Shown here: positions 18,371 to 29,233 of the stretch, piece by piece
Position numbering within the stretch: the first letter of the stretch is position 1
Layout of the letters: each line of letters opens with the position of its first letter
Assembly (NCBI RefSeq): GCF_015352975.1
Contig: NZ_JACYIZ010000001.1
Location: forward strand, 558,001-622,000
Direction of reading: 5' to 3'
Length of the DNA: 64,000 bases
From: Aestuariimicrobium ganziense
Lineage (GTDB): Bacteria; Actinomycetota; Actinomycetes; Propionibacteriales; Propionibacteriaceae
Made by a program: the position numbers and the translations under genes
The notes under the pieces: model-generated
Database searches by the model: none
What the model saw: the letters and a program-made list of their open reading frames with translations, nothing else
Told to the model about the DNA's origin: nothing

Positions 18371-19243
18371 TCAGCCGACCAACACCGCGACGGCCCGGCT
18401 TCGTCCGGGGCGCTCGGGGTCGGGTTCGTGCAGGGCAAGCAGGTCGGCGGCGAAGACCAGACCGGTCAGACCGGACAACGGAAGTGAGAGGCCTCGTCCG
18501 TACCTGACGTCGGTGGCCTGGTTCTGGTCCAGGTCGACCACCGGGAAGCAGCGCCTGGCCACCTCGGCCATGCCGATCAGCGGTGGCGCCTCGTCCAGCA
18601 TCGGATCGAGGCCGGGCAGTTCGAAGCCCCCGATCCGGGTGCGCCGCAGCGCGGTGAGGTGCCCACCGACGCCCAGCGCCGCCCCGAGGTCACGGGCCAG
18701 CGCCCGCACATAGGTGCCCGAGGTGCAGTCGACCACCACGTCGAGGTCGACGTGCCCTCCCCTCTCGTGTCGGGTGAGCACGTCGAAGCGGCTCACCGTC
18801 ACCCGGCGCGACTTGAGCACGACCACTTCGCCGGCGCGGGCCCGGGCATAGGCGCGCTTGCCGTCGACCTTGATCGCCGACACGGTGCTGGGCACCTGGT
18901 CGATCTCGCCGGTCAGGGCAGCGACCTGCATCGAAATGTCGGCATCACCGACCGAGGACGCGTCGGTGGTCGCCACCGTCTCGCCCTCGGCGTCGTCGGT
19001 GGTGGTCTGCTCACCCAGCCGGATGGTGGCCAGGTAGGTCTTGTCGTGGGCGGCCAGGTGGCCGAGCAGGCGAGTGGCCCGGTTCACCCCGACCAGCAGC
19101 ACGCCGGTCGCCATCGGGTCGAGCGTGCCGGCGTGGCCCACCTTGCGGGTGCCGAGCAGGCGACGCAGCCGCCCGACCACCTGGTGCGAGGTCCAGCCCT
19201 GCGGCTTGTCGACCACGACCAGGCCTGAGCCGACCTCAGCCAC
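18371..19243 (-). CDS. truB: tRNA pseudouridine(55) synthase
   Basis: TruB makes pseudouridine 55 in the T-loop of tRNAs. The 290-residue protein has the early [11 protein letters not shown] motif and the catalytic [12 protein letters not shown] segment with Asp42, plus the C-terminal PUA-like region. I chose the GTG at 19243: GAGGAGG stands five bases before it and the product starts where the family starts. Earlier codons give only low-complexity Thr/Arg sequence that mirrors the acidic tail of RbfA. The start lies within the last eight bases of rbfA, so the two are coupled. Confidence 0.95.
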   Translation of the reverse strand: MAEVGSGLVVVDKPQGWTSHQVVGRLRRLLGTRKVGHAGTLDPMATGVLLVGVNRATRLLGHLAAHDKTYLATIRLGEQTTTDDAEGETVATTDASSVGDADISMQVAALTGEIDQVPSTVSAIKVDGKRAYARARAGEVVVLKSRRVTVSRFDVLTRHERGGHVDLDVVVDCTSGTYVRALARDLGAALGVGGHLTALRRTRIGGFELPGLDPMLDEAPPLIGMAEVARRCFPVVDLDQNQATDVRYGRGLSLPLSGLTGLVFAADLLALHEPDPERPGRSRAVAVLVG

Positions 19244-19742
19244 GAGCCTCCTCGTCGGAGTCCTCGTCAGCCTCGTCCTCGTCAGCCTCGTCGAGGTCGT
19301 CCTCGTCCTGGTCCTCGTCGGCGTCCTCGTCCTTGCGGCGGTAGGGGTCGGCGTCACCGGCGTAGCTGGCGCCGGCAGCCTGGGCGGCCACCTCGGCGTC
19401 ACTCGAACGGGCCTTGGCGAGCAGGTCCTCGATCGCCATCGCGGCCTCGGGGGTGGCGTCCAGCACGAAGGCCAACGAGGGGGCGAACTTCAGGCCGAGC
19501 CGCTTGCCCACCGTCGAACGCAGCAGGCCCTTGGCCGAGTCGAGCGCAGCCTGGGAGTTCTGGCGCTCGGTGTCGGAGCCCATCACGGTGTAGAAGATCG
19601 TGGCCTCACGAGAGTCGCCGGTCAGGCGCACGTCGGTGACGGTCACGAAACCCAGTCGAGGGTCCTTGATCCGGCGTTCGAGCATCTCGGCCACGATGAC
19701 GTGGATCTGCTCGGCCAGCTTGGCCACGCGCGGGTTGCTCAT
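19236..19742 (-). CDS. rbfA: ribosome-binding factor A
   Basis: RbfA binds the 30S subunit during late 16S rRNA maturation. The KH-like fold spans about residues 1-115, with [18 protein letters not shown] and the [12 protein letters not shown] segment. The protein is long (168 residues) because of an acidic tail from about residue 136, made almost only of Asp and Glu with some Ala. GAGGAGAG lies before the ATG. It follows infB after a hairpin and overlaps truB. Confidence 0.95.
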   Translation of the reverse strand: MSNPRVAKLAEQIHVIVAEMLERRIKDPRLGFVTVTDVRLTGDSREATIFYTVMGSDTERQNSQAALDSAKGLLRSTVGKRLGLKFAPSLAFVLDATPEAAMAIEDLLAKARSSDAEVAAQAAGASYAGDADPYRRKDEDADEDQDEDDLDEADEDEADEDSDEEARG

Positions 19743-19792
19743 GGGTCTCTCCTCGGGGTCGAAAGGGGGTGTTCTGAGCTTCTCAGACCACA

Positions 19793-19823
19793 GGCGCCGG
19801 GGAGTGGTCGACTCCCCGGCGCC
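19793..19823 (-). terminator. hairpin between infB and rbfA
   Basis: A perfect 13-bp inverted repeat (GGCGCCGGGGAGT and its complement) with a 5-base loop lies 24 bp after the infB stop. It has no T-run and may attenuate rather than end transcription into rbfA-truB. Confidence 0.6.
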
Positions 19824-19846
19824 TTCAGGTCCTGCGGTCTGCGACG

Positions 19847-22708
19847 TCAGTCGCGGGGCTTCTCGACCATCTCATAGGTCTCGATGATGTCCCCGGTCTT
19901 GATGTCGGAGTAGTTGGCCAGCGTCATGCCGCACTCGTAACCCTCACGCACCTCGGTCGCGTCGTCCTTCTCGCGACGCAGCGAGGCGATGGAGGTGTCG
20001 GCGAGGACGACGCCATCGCGGATGAGGCGCGCCTTGGCGTTGCGCCGCATGAGTCCGTCGATGACCATGCAGCCCGCGATGACACCGAACCGCGAGGAAC
20101 GGAAGATCTCGCGGATCTCGGCCTGGCCCAAGGTCTTCTCCTCGTAGATCGGCTTGAGCATGCCCTTGAGAGCAGCCTCGATCTCGTCGATCGCGGAGTA
20201 GATGACCGAGTAGTAGCGGATGTCGACGTTCTCACGGTCGGCCATCTGGGCGGCGTGCGGGGTGGGCCGCACGTTGAAGCCGATGATGACCGCCTTGGAC
20301 GCCGCAGCCAGCGACACGTTGGTCTCGGTGATGGCACCGACGCCACGGTCGATGACCCGCAGCGACACCTCGTCGCCGACGTCGATCTTCGACAGAGCAT
20401 CCTCGAGCGCCTCGACCGAACCGGCACCGTCGCCCTTGAGGATGAGCAGCAGCTCCTGGGTCTCGCCCTTCTCCAACTGCTCGAACAGCTGGTCAAGGGT
20501 GCGACGACGCGAACCAGCGGCCTGCGCAGCGGCCCGCATCCGGGCCTCACGCTTGTCGGCGATCTGGCGAGCCATCCGGTCGTCGTCGACGACCAAGAAG
20601 TTGTCACCAGCACCGGGAACGCTGGTCAGACCCAGCACCTGCACCGGCATCGAGGGCGGGGCCTCGTCGACGGTGTCACCCTGGTCGTTGATCAGCGCTC
20701 GCACGCGACCGTGGGCCGAGCCGGCCACGATCGAGTCGCCGATCTTGAGCGTGCCGCGGTGAACCAGCACCGTGGCCACGGGACCGCGCCCCTTGTCGAG
20801 GTGGGCCTCGATCGCCACGCCCTGCGCGGGCATGTCGGGGTTGGCCTGCAGGTCGAGTGCCGCGTCAGCGGTGAGGACGACGGCCTCCAGCAGGCTGTCG
20901 AGGCCCTCGCCGGTGACCGCGGAGATGTCGACGAACATGGTGTCGCCGCCATACTCCTCGGGCACCAGCCCGAACTCGGTGAGCTGACCGCGCACCTTGG
21001 CCGGGTCGGCGGTCGGCTTGTCGATCTTGTTGACCGCGACCACGACCGGCACGTCAGCCGCCCGGGCGTGGTTGAGCGCCTCGATCGTCTGCGGCATCAC
21101 ACCGTCGTCAGCGGCCACCACGAGCACCGCGATGTCGGTCGACTTCGCACCACGGGCACGCATGGCGGTGAACGCCTCGTGGCCCGGGGTGTCGATGAAG
21201 GTGATCTTGCGCTCGGTGTCGTCGACCTCGGTCTCGACCTGGTAGGCGCCGATGGCCTGGGTGATGCCACCGGCCTCGCCGGCCACCACGTTGGCGTGGC
21301 GCAGCGCGTCCAGCAGCTTGGTCTTGCCGTGGTCGACGTGGCCCATCACGGTGACGGCCGGCGGACGCGGAGCCAGGTCGCTCTCGTCACCGGCGTCCTC
21401 CCCGAACACCACGTCGAAGCTCTCTAGCAGCTCGCGGTCCTCGTCCTCGGGCGAGACGACCTGGATGTCGTAGTTGAGCTCGGTGCCCAGCACCTCGAGG
21501 GTCTCGTCCGAGACCGACTGGGTGGCGGTCACCATCTCGCCGAGGTTGAACAGCACCTGCACCAGCGATGCCGGCTCGACGCCGATCCGCTCGGCCAGGT
21601 CGGTCAACGAGGCGCCGCGGCGCAGGCGGACCGTCGAGCCATCACCCTGCCTGATGCGCACGCCACCGATGACCGGTGCGTCCATCTCGGCGAACTCTTG
21701 CCTGCGCTGCTTCTTCGACTTGCGTCCGCGCTTGCCACCGGCGCCACCGCGACCGAACGCACCCTGGGTGCCCGAGCCGCCGCGACCACCGCGACCACCA
21801 CGGCCGCCGCCGATCGGACCGGTACCCGGTCCACCGCCCATGCCGGGACCACCGCGACCTGGGCCACCGCCGGGTCCGCCGCGGCGCGGTCCGGCACCAC
21901 GGCCGGGACCACCGGGACGGGCAGCGCCGACACCGGCGTTCTGCACCTTGGGCATCATCGCCGGGTTGGGACGAGGCATGCCGGGCAGGCCGCCGGTACC
22001 ACCGGGACGAGGCATCCGGTCACCACCAGGCGCGCCCGGACGGGGTGCCCCGGGACGGGCGTCACGGGCACCGGGGGCGCCGGTACGTGCCGGGGGCGCA
22101 CCCTCAGGACGACGACGCTGGGTGCCCATGCCCTGTGCCGGGGCGAACGGGTTGTTGCCCGGACGAGGCGTACCGGGACGACGCGAGCCCCCGCCGGGAG
22201 GACCGCCAGAAGTACCGGGGCGCGGGGCACCGGGACGGGCACCGGGCACGCCGGGAGCTCCGCCCGGACGCGGCGCAGCGCCGCCGGGGCGCGGGGCGGC
22301 ACCTGGACGAGCACCGGGCACGCCAGGCGTTCCGGTCGGACGCGCGGTGGGCGCAGCCGGTGCCGGGGGTGCCGAAGCCGCCGGGGCTGCCGGTGCGGCA
22401 GGAACTGCGGGTGCAGCTGCTGCCGGGGCCGGGGTGGGTGCCCCGGGAGTCGGACGAGGAGCCGGGCGACCAACAGACGCGGCGGGTGCGGCAGGAGCTG
22501 CCGCCTTGGGTGCCGGAGCCGCTGGCGCGGCAGGCGCAGCCGCCGCCTGGGCACTGGCTGCCTGCTCGCGCAGCTTGCGCACGACGGGGGGTTCGATGGT
22601 GGAAGACGCCGACCGGACGAACTCGCCCATGTCGTTCAACGTCTTGAGGACGTCCTTGCTTTCGAGTCCGAGCTCTTTCGCGAGCTCATAGACGCGGACC
22701 TTTGCCAC
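19847..22708 (-). CDS. infB: translation initiation factor IF-2
   Basis: IF-2 is the GTPase that brings initiator tRNA to the ribosome. The 953-residue protein has an N-terminal IF2N domain (1-55), a very long Ala/Pro then Gly/Arg/Pro-rich linker (about 55-330), a second IF2N domain (about 355-420) and the G domain with GHVDHGKT (456-463), DTPGH (506-510) and NKID (560-563), then domains II to IV. The linker is typical of actinobacteria. The GTG start has AAGGAG four bases before it. Long Pro-rich reading frames on the other strand are shadows of the linker. Confidence 0.97.
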   Translation of the reverse strand: MAKVRVYELAKELGLESKDVLKTLNDMGEFVRSASSTIEPPVVRKLREQAASAQAAAAPAAPAAPAPKAAAPAAPAASVGRPAPRPTPGAPTPAPAAAAPAVPAAPAAPAASAPPAPAAPTARPTGTPGVPGARPGAAPRPGGAAPRPGGAPGVPGARPGAPRPGTSGGPPGGGSRRPGTPRPGNNPFAPAQGMGTQRRRPEGAPPARTGAPGARDARPGAPRPGAPGGDRMPRPGGTGGLPGMPRPNPAMMPKVQNAGVGAARPGGPGRGAGPRRGGPGGGPGRGGPGMGGGPGTGPIGGGRGGRGGRGGSGTQGAFGRGGAGGKRGRKSKKQRRQEFAEMDAPVIGGVRIRQGDGSTVRLRRGASLTDLAERIGVEPASLVQVLFNLGEMVTATQSVSDETLEVLGTELNYDIQVVSPEDEDRELLESFDVVFGEDAGDESDLAPRPPAVTVMGHVDHGKTKLLDALRHANVVAGEAGGITQAIGAYQVETEVDDTERKITFIDTPGHEAFTAMRARGAKSTDIAVLVVAADDGVMPQTIEALNHARAADVPVVVAVNKIDKPTADPAKVRGQLTEFGLVPEEYGGDTMFVDISAVTGEGLDSLLEAVVLTADAALDLQANPDMPAQGVAIEAHLDKGRGPVATVLVHRGTLKIGDSIVAGSAHGRVRALINDQGDTVDEAPPSMPVQVLGLTSVPGAGDNFLVVDDDRMARQIADKREARMRAAAQAAGSRRRTLDQLFEQLEKGETQELLLILKGDGAGSVEALEDALSKIDVGDEVSLRVIDRGVGAITETNVSLAAASKAVIIGFNVRPTPHAAQMADRENVDIRYYSVIYSAIDEIEAALKGMLKPIYEEKTLGQAEIREIFRSSRFGVIAGCMVIDGLMRRNAKARLIRDGVVLADTSIASLRREKDDATEVREGYECGMTLANYSDIKTGDIIETYEMVEKPRD

Positions 22709-22895
22709 TGCTCTCCTTGGCGGTCCGCGCCCGATGGTGCGGACCAGTTAGTTGTTGTGCATGCTCATTGCTGGGTACTCATCGAGTGGTCATGAGCGTG
22801 AGCCCACTTTCTGGCGCGCAGCCGAACTCTGCCGAGGACGGTGCTTGATCGGGATCCCCACACCGAGGGAACTCGGCGGGACTGCATCCCCCAGC

Positions 22896-23159
22896 TTAGC
22901 GATTCCGGCCCTCACGCCCCAACTCGGGGGGCGGTTTGAGGCCACTCGCCTCGACCTGGCGCCGCTGGCTGCGACTGAAGGCGCCCCGGCGCAGGGCCTG
23001 GTCCAGACAGGTGGGGTCGTCGTGCAGCCAACTGCCGCGGCCGGGCAGCCGTCGCGAGGGGTCGGGGGTGGCTCGTCCGTCGACGACCACGTACCTCTGC
23101 AACTCCGCCTGCGGCGCCGTGCGACGGCAGCCGATGCAGGTGCGAATGGGAGCGGCCAC
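22896..23159 (-). CDS. ylxR: YlxR family RNA-binding protein (DUF448)
   Basis: The 87-residue protein shows the YlxR pattern: RTCIGCRR near the start, a RYVVVDG strand, the PGRGSWLH motif and a C-terminal AFSRSQRR segment. YlxR homologues usually sit between nusA and infB and bind RNA or nucleoid DNA. I chose the GTG at 23159 because TAGGGT ends seven bases upstream and the product begins at the conserved region. Unusually, nusA is not adjacent; about 1.6 kb of other genes intervenes. infB follows after 187 bp. Confidence 0.9.
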   Translation of the reverse strand: MAAPIRTCIGCRRTAPQAELQRYVVVDGRATPDPSRRLPGRGSWLHDDPTCLDQALRRGAFSRSQRRQVEASGLKPPPELGREGRNR

Positions 23160-23166
23160 GGCAGCG

Positions 23167-23172
23167 ACCCTA
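23167..23172 (-). promoter_or_regulatory. -10 hexamer, leaderless promoter of ylxR
   Basis: TAGGGT on the minus strand, seven bases before the ylxR GTG. It would give ylxR its own promoter, in keeping with its separation from nusA. Confidence 0.5.
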
Positions 23173-23243
23173 CCGGGCACCCCGACGATCGTCGCTGCGC
23201 ACTTCCGCTGGCGTCCGCTGCGCGGTCGACCTGGGTTCGTCCC

Positions 23244-24003
23244 ATGCCCGATGCCGCCTTCGCCCATCCCCGCCTCGCCCAGGTCTACGACCCGCTCGAC
23301 CCGGATCGGTCCGACCTCGACCACGACGTGGCGATGGTCACCGAGTTCGGCGCCACCCGGGTGCTCGACCTCGGCTGCGGCACCGGCACCTTCGCCTGCC
23401 TGCTTTCCGGCCGGGGCACGACCGTCATCGGTGTCGACCCGGCCGAGGCCTCGCTCGAGGTCGCCCACCCCAAGCCCGGCGCCGACCGGGTGCACTGGTT
23501 GCCCGGCACCGCGCCCGACGTCCACTCACGCGACGACCTGCCGCTGCCGGTCGAGATCGCCACCATGACTGGCGACGTGGCCCAGGACTTCCTGACCGAC
23601 GAGCAGTGGCTGGCCACCTTGACGGCGGCTCGCCAGTGCCTTCGGCTCGGTGGCCTGTTGGTGTTCGAGGCCCGCGACCCCGACCGGCGCATCTGGGAGG
23701 ACTGGAAGCGCGACTGGACGAGCGCCGCGTGGTCGAGATCGAGGGCCACGGCGTGCTCGAGACCTGGGGTGAGGTGACCGAGTCGAGGGCGAGTTCGTCA
23801 CCTTCCGCGGACGCACCACCTTCCGTGATGACGGCGAGCAGGTGTGGTCGACCTCGACACTGCGTTTGCGCTCACGCGAGGCGGTCGAGGCCTCCCCTCG
23901 GGCCTGCGGTTTCGTCGTGGACGAGGTGCGTGACGCCCCCGACCGTCCCGGCCGGGAGTTCGTCTTCGTCGCCTCGGTGCCCTTGGACGAGGCCTCGGCG
24001 TGA
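23244..24003 (+). pseudogene. class I SAM-dependent methyltransferase, two frameshifts
   Basis: Three successive frames spell one methyltransferase. Frame 1 (from ATG 23244) has AQVYDPLDPDRSDLD, the SAM loop VLDLGCGTGTFA and LRLGGLLVFEARDP, then runs into RIWEDWKRDW near 23720. Frame 2 continues ERRVVEIEGHGVLETWGEVTE to about 23783. Frame 3 supplies GEFVTFRGRTTFRDDGEQVW through the C-terminal GFVVDEVRDAPDRPGREFVF to the stop at 24001-24003. Each break needs one added base. An intact protein would have about 253 residues. It lies on the plus strand inside the otherwise minus-strand nusA-ylxR-infB region. Confidence 0.75.
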
Positions 24004-24063
24004 CCTACTCTGGCAGTGTCCCCCGGTCCTGAGCTGGCCGTGCCGCACCCCGCAGGAGGAACC

Positions 24064-24675
24064 ATGCCCAGGCGAGCAACCACGATGGCGGTCGCCGCGG
24101 TCGGGGCCCTCGCGCTCGGACTCGGCGGGTGGGCCGTGGCTCACGAGGCCAGCCAGCCCGAGGTTCCCGCTCAGCAGGCGGTCAACGTGCTGCCGGCCGA
24201 CCAGCCCGGCAAGACCGACGCCAGCAACAGTGTCCCGGGCAAGAACGTCCCGGGCAAGAAGGGTCAGCACGAGGTGCCGCCCGAGCTGCAGGCGCTGGCC
24301 GGTGCCAGCATCGAGCAGCTGGCCACCAAGCTCGACCGCACCCCTGAGCAGCTGAAGGCAGCGGCCGAGAAGGTGAAGAGCGAGGTCGTGCCCACCCAGG
24401 CCGAGGGCCTGCGCTGGAAGACCGGCACAGAGACCGACCGTGAGGCTCTGGCGAAGCTCTACGAGCGGCGCGCAATGTCCGTGGCCGCACGCGAGCTCAA
24501 GGTCACCCCTCAGGCGCTGGCCAAGGCGATCAACGAGGTCAAGGACGAGACGGTCGCCAGCAACGAGGCGATGATCGAGGCCAAGCTCGCCGAGGCGGTC
24601 AAGCAGGGCAAGATCACCCAGGCCGAGGCTGACGAGATGCTCACCAAGGTCAAGGAGACCAAGATCGGCGGCTGA
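24064..24675 (+). CDS. exported helical protein of unknown function
   Basis: The 203-residue protein has a short basic N-terminus (MPRRATT) and one hydrophobic segment (about 8-25), so it is exported or anchored. After a Pro/Gly/Lys-rich linker (PGKNVPGKKGQHEVPPE), the rest is helical, with repeated patterns such as LDRTPEQLKAAAEKV, KVTPQALAKAINEV and AVKQGKITQAEADEML. Similar short helix repeats occur in small secreted actinobacterial proteins. GCAGGAGGAACC gives a very strong ribosome binding site. Function unknown. Confidence 0.75.
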   Translation: MPRRATTMAVAAVGALALGLGGWAVAHEASQPEVPAQQAVNVLPADQPGKTDASNSVPGKNVPGKKGQHEVPPELQALAGASIEQLATKLDRTPEQLKAAAEKVKSEVVPTQAEGLRWKTGTETDREALAKLYERRAMSVAARELKVTPQALAKAINEVKDETVASNEAMIEAKLAEAVKQGKITQAEADEMLTKVKETKIGG

Positions 24676-24725
24676 CCGCCGACCTCGGTCCCATCCCGGC
24701 TGACCTCCCGGTCTGCCGGCCTCCG

Positions 24726-25700
24726 TCAGCCCTGCTGCTCGGCGTCGGAACGAATGTCGATCCGCCACCCGGTGAGCCGGGCCGCGAGCCTGGCGTTCTG
24801 GCCCTCGCGTCCGATCGCCAGCGACAACTGGTAGTCGGGCACCACCACACGGGCAGCCTTGGCAGCAGCGTCCACGACCGTCACCGACGACACCTTGGCC
24901 GGGCTGAGCGCCTGGCCGACGAACGCCGCCGGATCCTCCGACCAGTCGATGATGTCGATCTTCTCCTCGTTGAGTTCGTGCATCACCGCACGCACCCGCT
25001 GCCCCATGGGCCCGATGCAGGCGCCCTTGGCCGACACGTCGGAACGGTGCGAGATCACCGCGATCTTCGAGCGGTGGCCGGCCTCGCGGGCGATCTCCTT
25101 GATCTCGACGATGCCCTGGGCGATCTCGGGCACCTCGAGGGCGAACAGCTTCTTGACCAGGTTGGGATGGGTGCGTGAGACCACGACCTGGGGGCCGCGC
25201 AGTTCACGGCGAACCGCCACCACGTAGACCCGCAGCCTTCGCCCGTGGCTGTAGTCCTCACCGGGCACCTGCTCGGCCTGGGGCATGATCGCCTCGATCG
25301 AGCCGAGGTCGACCCGCACGGTGCGCGAGTCACGGTCCTGCTGCACCGTCCCGAGCAGGATGTCGCCCTCGGAGGCCAGGAAGTGGCCGTACTTCTGCTC
25401 GTCCTCGGCATCGCGCAGCCGCTGGAAGATCACCTGGCGAGCGGTCGCGGCGGCGACGCGTCCGAAGTCGGCGGGGGTGTCGTCGTACTCGCCGATGACA
25501 GCATCGTCCTCGTCGAGTTCGGGCACCATCACCGCTGCCTTGCCGCTCTTGCGGTCGAGCACCACGCGTGCGCCCTTCTGGGCGTGCGGGGTCTTGTCAT
25601 AGGCGTTGAGCAGGGCCTCTTCGATCGCCTTGACCAGGATGTCGAAGGGGATCTCCTTGTCGCGCTCGATCATGCGCAGCGCAGCCATGTCGATGTCCAT
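24726..25700 (-). CDS. nusA: transcription termination/antitermination factor NusA
   Basis: NusA binds RNA polymerase and nascent RNA and modulates pausing, termination and rRNA antitermination. The 324 residues comprise the N-terminal polymerase-binding domain (1-110), an S1 domain (about 115-185) and two KH domains, the first with [14 protein letters not shown] and the second with [18 protein letters not shown]. The C-terminal acidic repeats of the E. coli protein are absent, as is usual in actinobacteria. GGAGGAG precedes the ATG. Its stop is followed by the plus-strand exported protein rather than ylxR. Confidence 0.97.
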   Translation of the reverse strand: MDIDMAALRMIERDKEIPFDILVKAIEEALLNAYDKTPHAQKGARVVLDRKSGKAAVMVPELDEDDAVIGEYDDTPADFGRVAAATARQVIFQRLRDAEDEQKYGHFLASEGDILLGTVQQDRDSRTVRVDLGSIEAIMPQAEQVPGEDYSHGRRLRVYVVAVRRELRGPQVVVSRTHPNLVKKLFALEVPEIAQGIVEIKEIAREAGHRSKIAVISHRSDVSAKGACIGPMGQRVRAVMHELNEEKIDIIDWSEDPAAFVGQALSPAKVSSVTVVDAAAKAARVVVPDYQLSLAIGREGQNARLAARLTGWRIDIRSDAEQQG

Positions 25701-25701
25701 G

Positions 25702-26271
25702 TCAGTTCTCCTCCAACTCGTTGTCGGTGTCGTCCTCGTCGTCGAGCAGATCGTCGCCCAGCCCGAGGTCGTCGTCGATCGATCGGTTCAGCTCGACCTG
25801 CACCAAGGCCTTGCGCACGCTGGCCATGTCGAGGGTGTGGGTGACCGGCTTGGGGTTGCGGTTGCCCTTGACCGACTCGGGCGTCACCTCGAGGTCGATG
25901 GTCGTCTCGGTGGCTGCCAGCAATCGGCCCTCGAGGGTGCGGCCGTCGTCCAGGGTCACCTTGAGCAGCCGGGTGAGATTGCGGCGGAAGTGCTTGGGTT
26001 CAGTCAGCGGGGACGACAGCCCGCGGCTGGAGACCTCGAGGGTGTAGCTGTCGGCCTTGACCGCATCGGCCTCGTCGAGGGCCTGCGAGAGGTCCTGGCT
26101 GGCGGCGGCGATGTCGTCGAGCAGCGGACCGCGTCCGTGGGGTCCGTCACCGTCAACGGTCACCCGCACCACGCTTCGGCGCCCCGCGGGGATGACCTCG
26201 AGTCGGTCGAGTTCCAGGCCGTGGCGCTCGAGGATCGGCTCGACGAGCGCGGCGATTCGCTCCTGCGACAT
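25702..26271 (-). CDS. rimP: ribosome maturation factor RimP
   Basis: RimP is needed for maturation of the 30S subunit. The 189 residues show the two-domain layout: an N-terminal alpha/beta domain ([22 protein letters not shown], read in two parts about 19-40), the [10 protein letters not shown] motif near 110, and an SH3-like C-terminal domain followed by an acidic tail ([17 protein letters not shown]). GGGAG precedes the ATG. The nusA start lies one base past its stop, so they form a rimP-nusA operon. Confidence 0.95.
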   Translation of the reverse strand: MSQERIAALVEPILERHGLELDRLEVIPAGRRSVVRVTVDGDGPHGRGPLLDDIAAASQDLSQALDEADAVKADSYTLEVSSRGLSSPLTEPKHFRRNLTRLLKVTLDDGRTLEGRLLAATETTIDLEVTPESVKGNRNPKPVTHTLDMASVRKALVQVELNRSIDDDLGLGDDLLDDEDDTDNELEEN

Positions 26272-26315
26272 GTCAGCTCCCGGGGTTCGATTGTCGGTTG
26301 CGGTTGTGATGGACG

Positions 26316-26321
26316 AGTGTA
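26316..26321 (-). promoter_or_regulatory. likely -10 of rimP-nusA
   Basis: TACACT on the minus strand about 45 bases before the rimP ATG, leaving a short leader with a ribosome binding site. The -35 region is not clear. Confidence 0.4.
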
Positions 26322-26355
26322 GCCCGCCATTTGGGGGGAACGGGAGATGGCTGGC

Positions 26356-26361
26356 TAGGCT
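26356..26361 (+). promoter_or_regulatory. -10 hexamer, leaderless promoter
   Basis: TAGGCT ends eight bases before the ATG at 26370. Confidence 0.4.
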
Positions 26362-26369
26362 CTGGGGCC

Positions 26370-27392
26370 ATGGCAGGCAACGGCTCGGTCACCTCGCGGC
26401 GAGGGTTGCTGCGGGCTGGTGCGGGCCTGATCGGTTCTGGGCTGATCGGTTCTGGGCTGATCGGTTCGGGGGTCCTGGCCGGCCTGGCCGGGTGCCGCTG
26501 GACCGACCCGGTGGTGCACTCCACCCGCAACCCCTCGGGGACGACGCCGACGCCCGAGCCCACCCCCGAACCATCGAACGTCGCTGCCGGCGAGGACGAG
26601 ACCACGCTCGCCTCGCACCTGGCCTGGTTGGCAGCCGCCCCCTCGGGGGTGTCGGCGGCGGTCAAACAGTGGGCGACCACCGTGATGGGGGCACACGCCG
26701 GTGCCGCCCACCTGCTGGGTCAACTCGACCCGATGGCGGTGCCGGTGTCGTCGCCGGCCCCCGTGAAGGCCGCCCAGCACGCCACACCGCAGGCAGCGCT
26801 GGCCGCGATCAAGGCCGACTCGGCCCGTCTGGTCGGTGAGCACCGCACCCGGTCGGCGACCGCCGAAGAGCCCGGGATGGCGCTGCTGTGGGCCTCGCTG
26901 ATGGTGACCGCGGCATCACAGGGGGTACCGACCCGGCCGATGCTGGCTCGGGCGACTCGTCCCCACCACATCGACCCGGGCACGCCGACCGAGGCGCGCT
27001 CGGTGCTGCTGCAGCGACTGCACGCCGTCGTCCAGGGCTATGAGACCGGCGTGGCAGTGATCGCGTTCACCGACCGGCTGCGCAAGCCCGCCGAGGACCG
27101 GTTGGCCGCCTTGGGTCGGCTGCGTGACACGGTGGCCACCGGCATCCGCGAGGACGGTGATGACCCGCCGGGGCCTCGTCCGGGATACCGACAGCCGATC
27201 ACCCCCACCACGGTGACCCAAGCCACGCAGTTGTTCGTCCTGCTCGAGCGCGACCTGCTCGACGCCTGGGGACGCGTGGTCGCCGCCACCGAGGGCACCG
27301 ACCGCGACGAGGCGCTGGCAGCGATGCTGGCGCAGGTGCCGCGCTGCCAGGCGTTCGGCGGCGCGATGGTGGTCTGGCCCGGCTGGCCGTGA
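26370..27392 (+). CDS. Tat-type lipoprotein, possibly DUF4439 (ferritin-like)
   Basis: The 340-residue protein begins with a twin-arginine signal (SVTSRRGLLRAG), a hydrophobic run with a triplicated LIGSG repeat and a lipobox-like LAGLAGC, so it is likely an exported lipoprotein. A Thr/Pro-rich linker follows. The C-terminal region (about 215-335) is helical and ends QAFGGAMVVWPGWP. Position next to rimP and this end resemble the DUF4439 ferritin-like proteins found beside rimP in other actinobacteria, but I cannot confirm the family. The in-frame GTG or ATG codons further upstream lack support. Confidence 0.65.
   Translation: MAGNGSVTSRRGLLRAGAGLIGSGLIGSGLIGSGVLAGLAGCRWTDPVVHSTRNPSGTTPTPEPTPEPSNVAAGEDETTLASHLAWLAAAPSGVSAAVKQWATTVMGAHAGAAHLLGQLDPMAVPVSSPAPVKAAQHATPQAALAAIKADSARLVGEHRTRSATAEEPGMALLWASLMVTAASQGVPTRPMLARATRPHHIDPGTPTEARSVLLQRLHAVVQGYETGVAVIAFTDRLRKPAEDRLAALGRLRDTVATGIREDGDDPPGPRPGYRQPITPTTVTQATQLFVLLERDLLDAWGRVVAATEGTDRDEALAAMLAQVPRCQAFGGAMVVWPGWP
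26427..26471 (+). repeat. three 15-bp tandem repeats inside the Tat signal
   Basis: CTGATCGGTTCTGGG is present twice exactly and a third time with two changes. Each copy adds five residues (LIGSG) to the hydrophobic core of the signal peptide without shifting the frame. Confidence 0.85.
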
Positions 27393-27395
27393 CGC

Positions 27396-28178
27396 TCAAC
27401 TGAACAGGACGACCGTGTCCCAGGCGAGCTTCGCGGCCAGCGCCGAGACCACGGTGATGAAGACCTTGCGGATGAAGCCGTTGCCGCGGCGCAACGCGGT
27501 GCGAGCTCCGAGGAAGCCCCCGGTGAGGTTGGCGGCGGCCATCGGCAAGGCCAGGTGCCAGATCACGACACCCTGGCTGCCCAGGACGAGGATGGCGGCG
27601 GCGTTGGTGGTCAGGTTGGCGAGCTTGGCCATGGCCGAGGCCTGCAGGAACCCGTAGCCGAGCAACCCGACCAGAGCGATCACGAAGAAGCTTCCGGTGC
27701 CCGGGCCGAGGAACCCGTCGTAGACCCCAACCACCGCGCCGATGGCCCCGGCGCGCAGGGCGTGCGCGGCCCCGTGGTGGCGGACGTTGTGCTGCAGACC
27801 GAGGCTCGGGCGGCGCAGGGTGTGGATGCCGACCGCGACCAGGACGACCAGCACCACCGGGGTGAACCACTGCTTGGGCAGGTACTGCACGAGCCTGGCG
27901 CCCAGCATCGAGCCGGCGAAGGCAGCCACCACCAGCGGTGACGCTGCGCGCACGTCGAGCGGGATGCGGCGCAGGTAGGTGATGGTGGCGACCAGGGTGC
28001 CCGCGGCCGACGAGACCTTGTTCGTCCCGCTGATGGCCGCAGCCGAGGTGTCGTCCGGCAACCCGATCAGCAGCGAGGGCAACTGGATCAGGCCACCGCC
28101 GCCGACCACCGCGTCGACCCAGCCGGCGACGAAGGCCGCGAGCAGCAGGAGCAGCACCGCGTGCGTGGCCAGTTCCAT
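27396..28178 (-). CDS. TSUP family (TauE/SafE) membrane transporter
   Basis: The 260-residue protein has about eight hydrophobic segments in two similar halves, each starting with a conserved GxxxGxGGG-type motif: VDAVVGGGGLIQLP near 23 and GVYDGFLGPGTGSFF near 150. This is the TSUP (sulfite/organosulfonate exporter) layout. The real substrate is unknown. GGGAGGGT precedes the ATG. The stop converges on the upstream lipoprotein gene with only three bases between. Confidence 0.88.
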   Translation of the reverse strand: MELATHAVLLLLLAAFVAGWVDAVVGGGGLIQLPSLLIGLPDDTSAAAISGTNKVSSAAGTLVATITYLRRIPLDVRAASPLVVAAFAGSMLGARLVQYLPKQWFTPVVLVVLVAVGIHTLRRPSLGLQHNVRHHGAAHALRAGAIGAVVGVYDGFLGPGTGSFFVIALVGLLGYGFLQASAMAKLANLTTNAAAILVLGSQGVVIWHLALPMAAANLTGGFLGARTALRRGNGFIRKVFITVVSALAAKLAWDTVVLFS

Positions 28179-28252
28179 CGACCCTCCCGGCGGTGTGGCA
28201 CCGGTGTTGACAGTACCTGCCTGGGACGCCGCAGCAGTGGCAGGCTGGGGCC

Positions 28253-29218
<966 letters not shown>

Positions 29219-29233
29219 GGCAGGGTGTGGACC

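Noticed and set aside
21474..22795. Long Pro/Gly/Arg-rich reading frames on the plus strand opposite infB
   Set aside because: They mirror the Ala/Pro/Gly-rich linker of IF-2; there is no ribosome binding site or recognisable domain.
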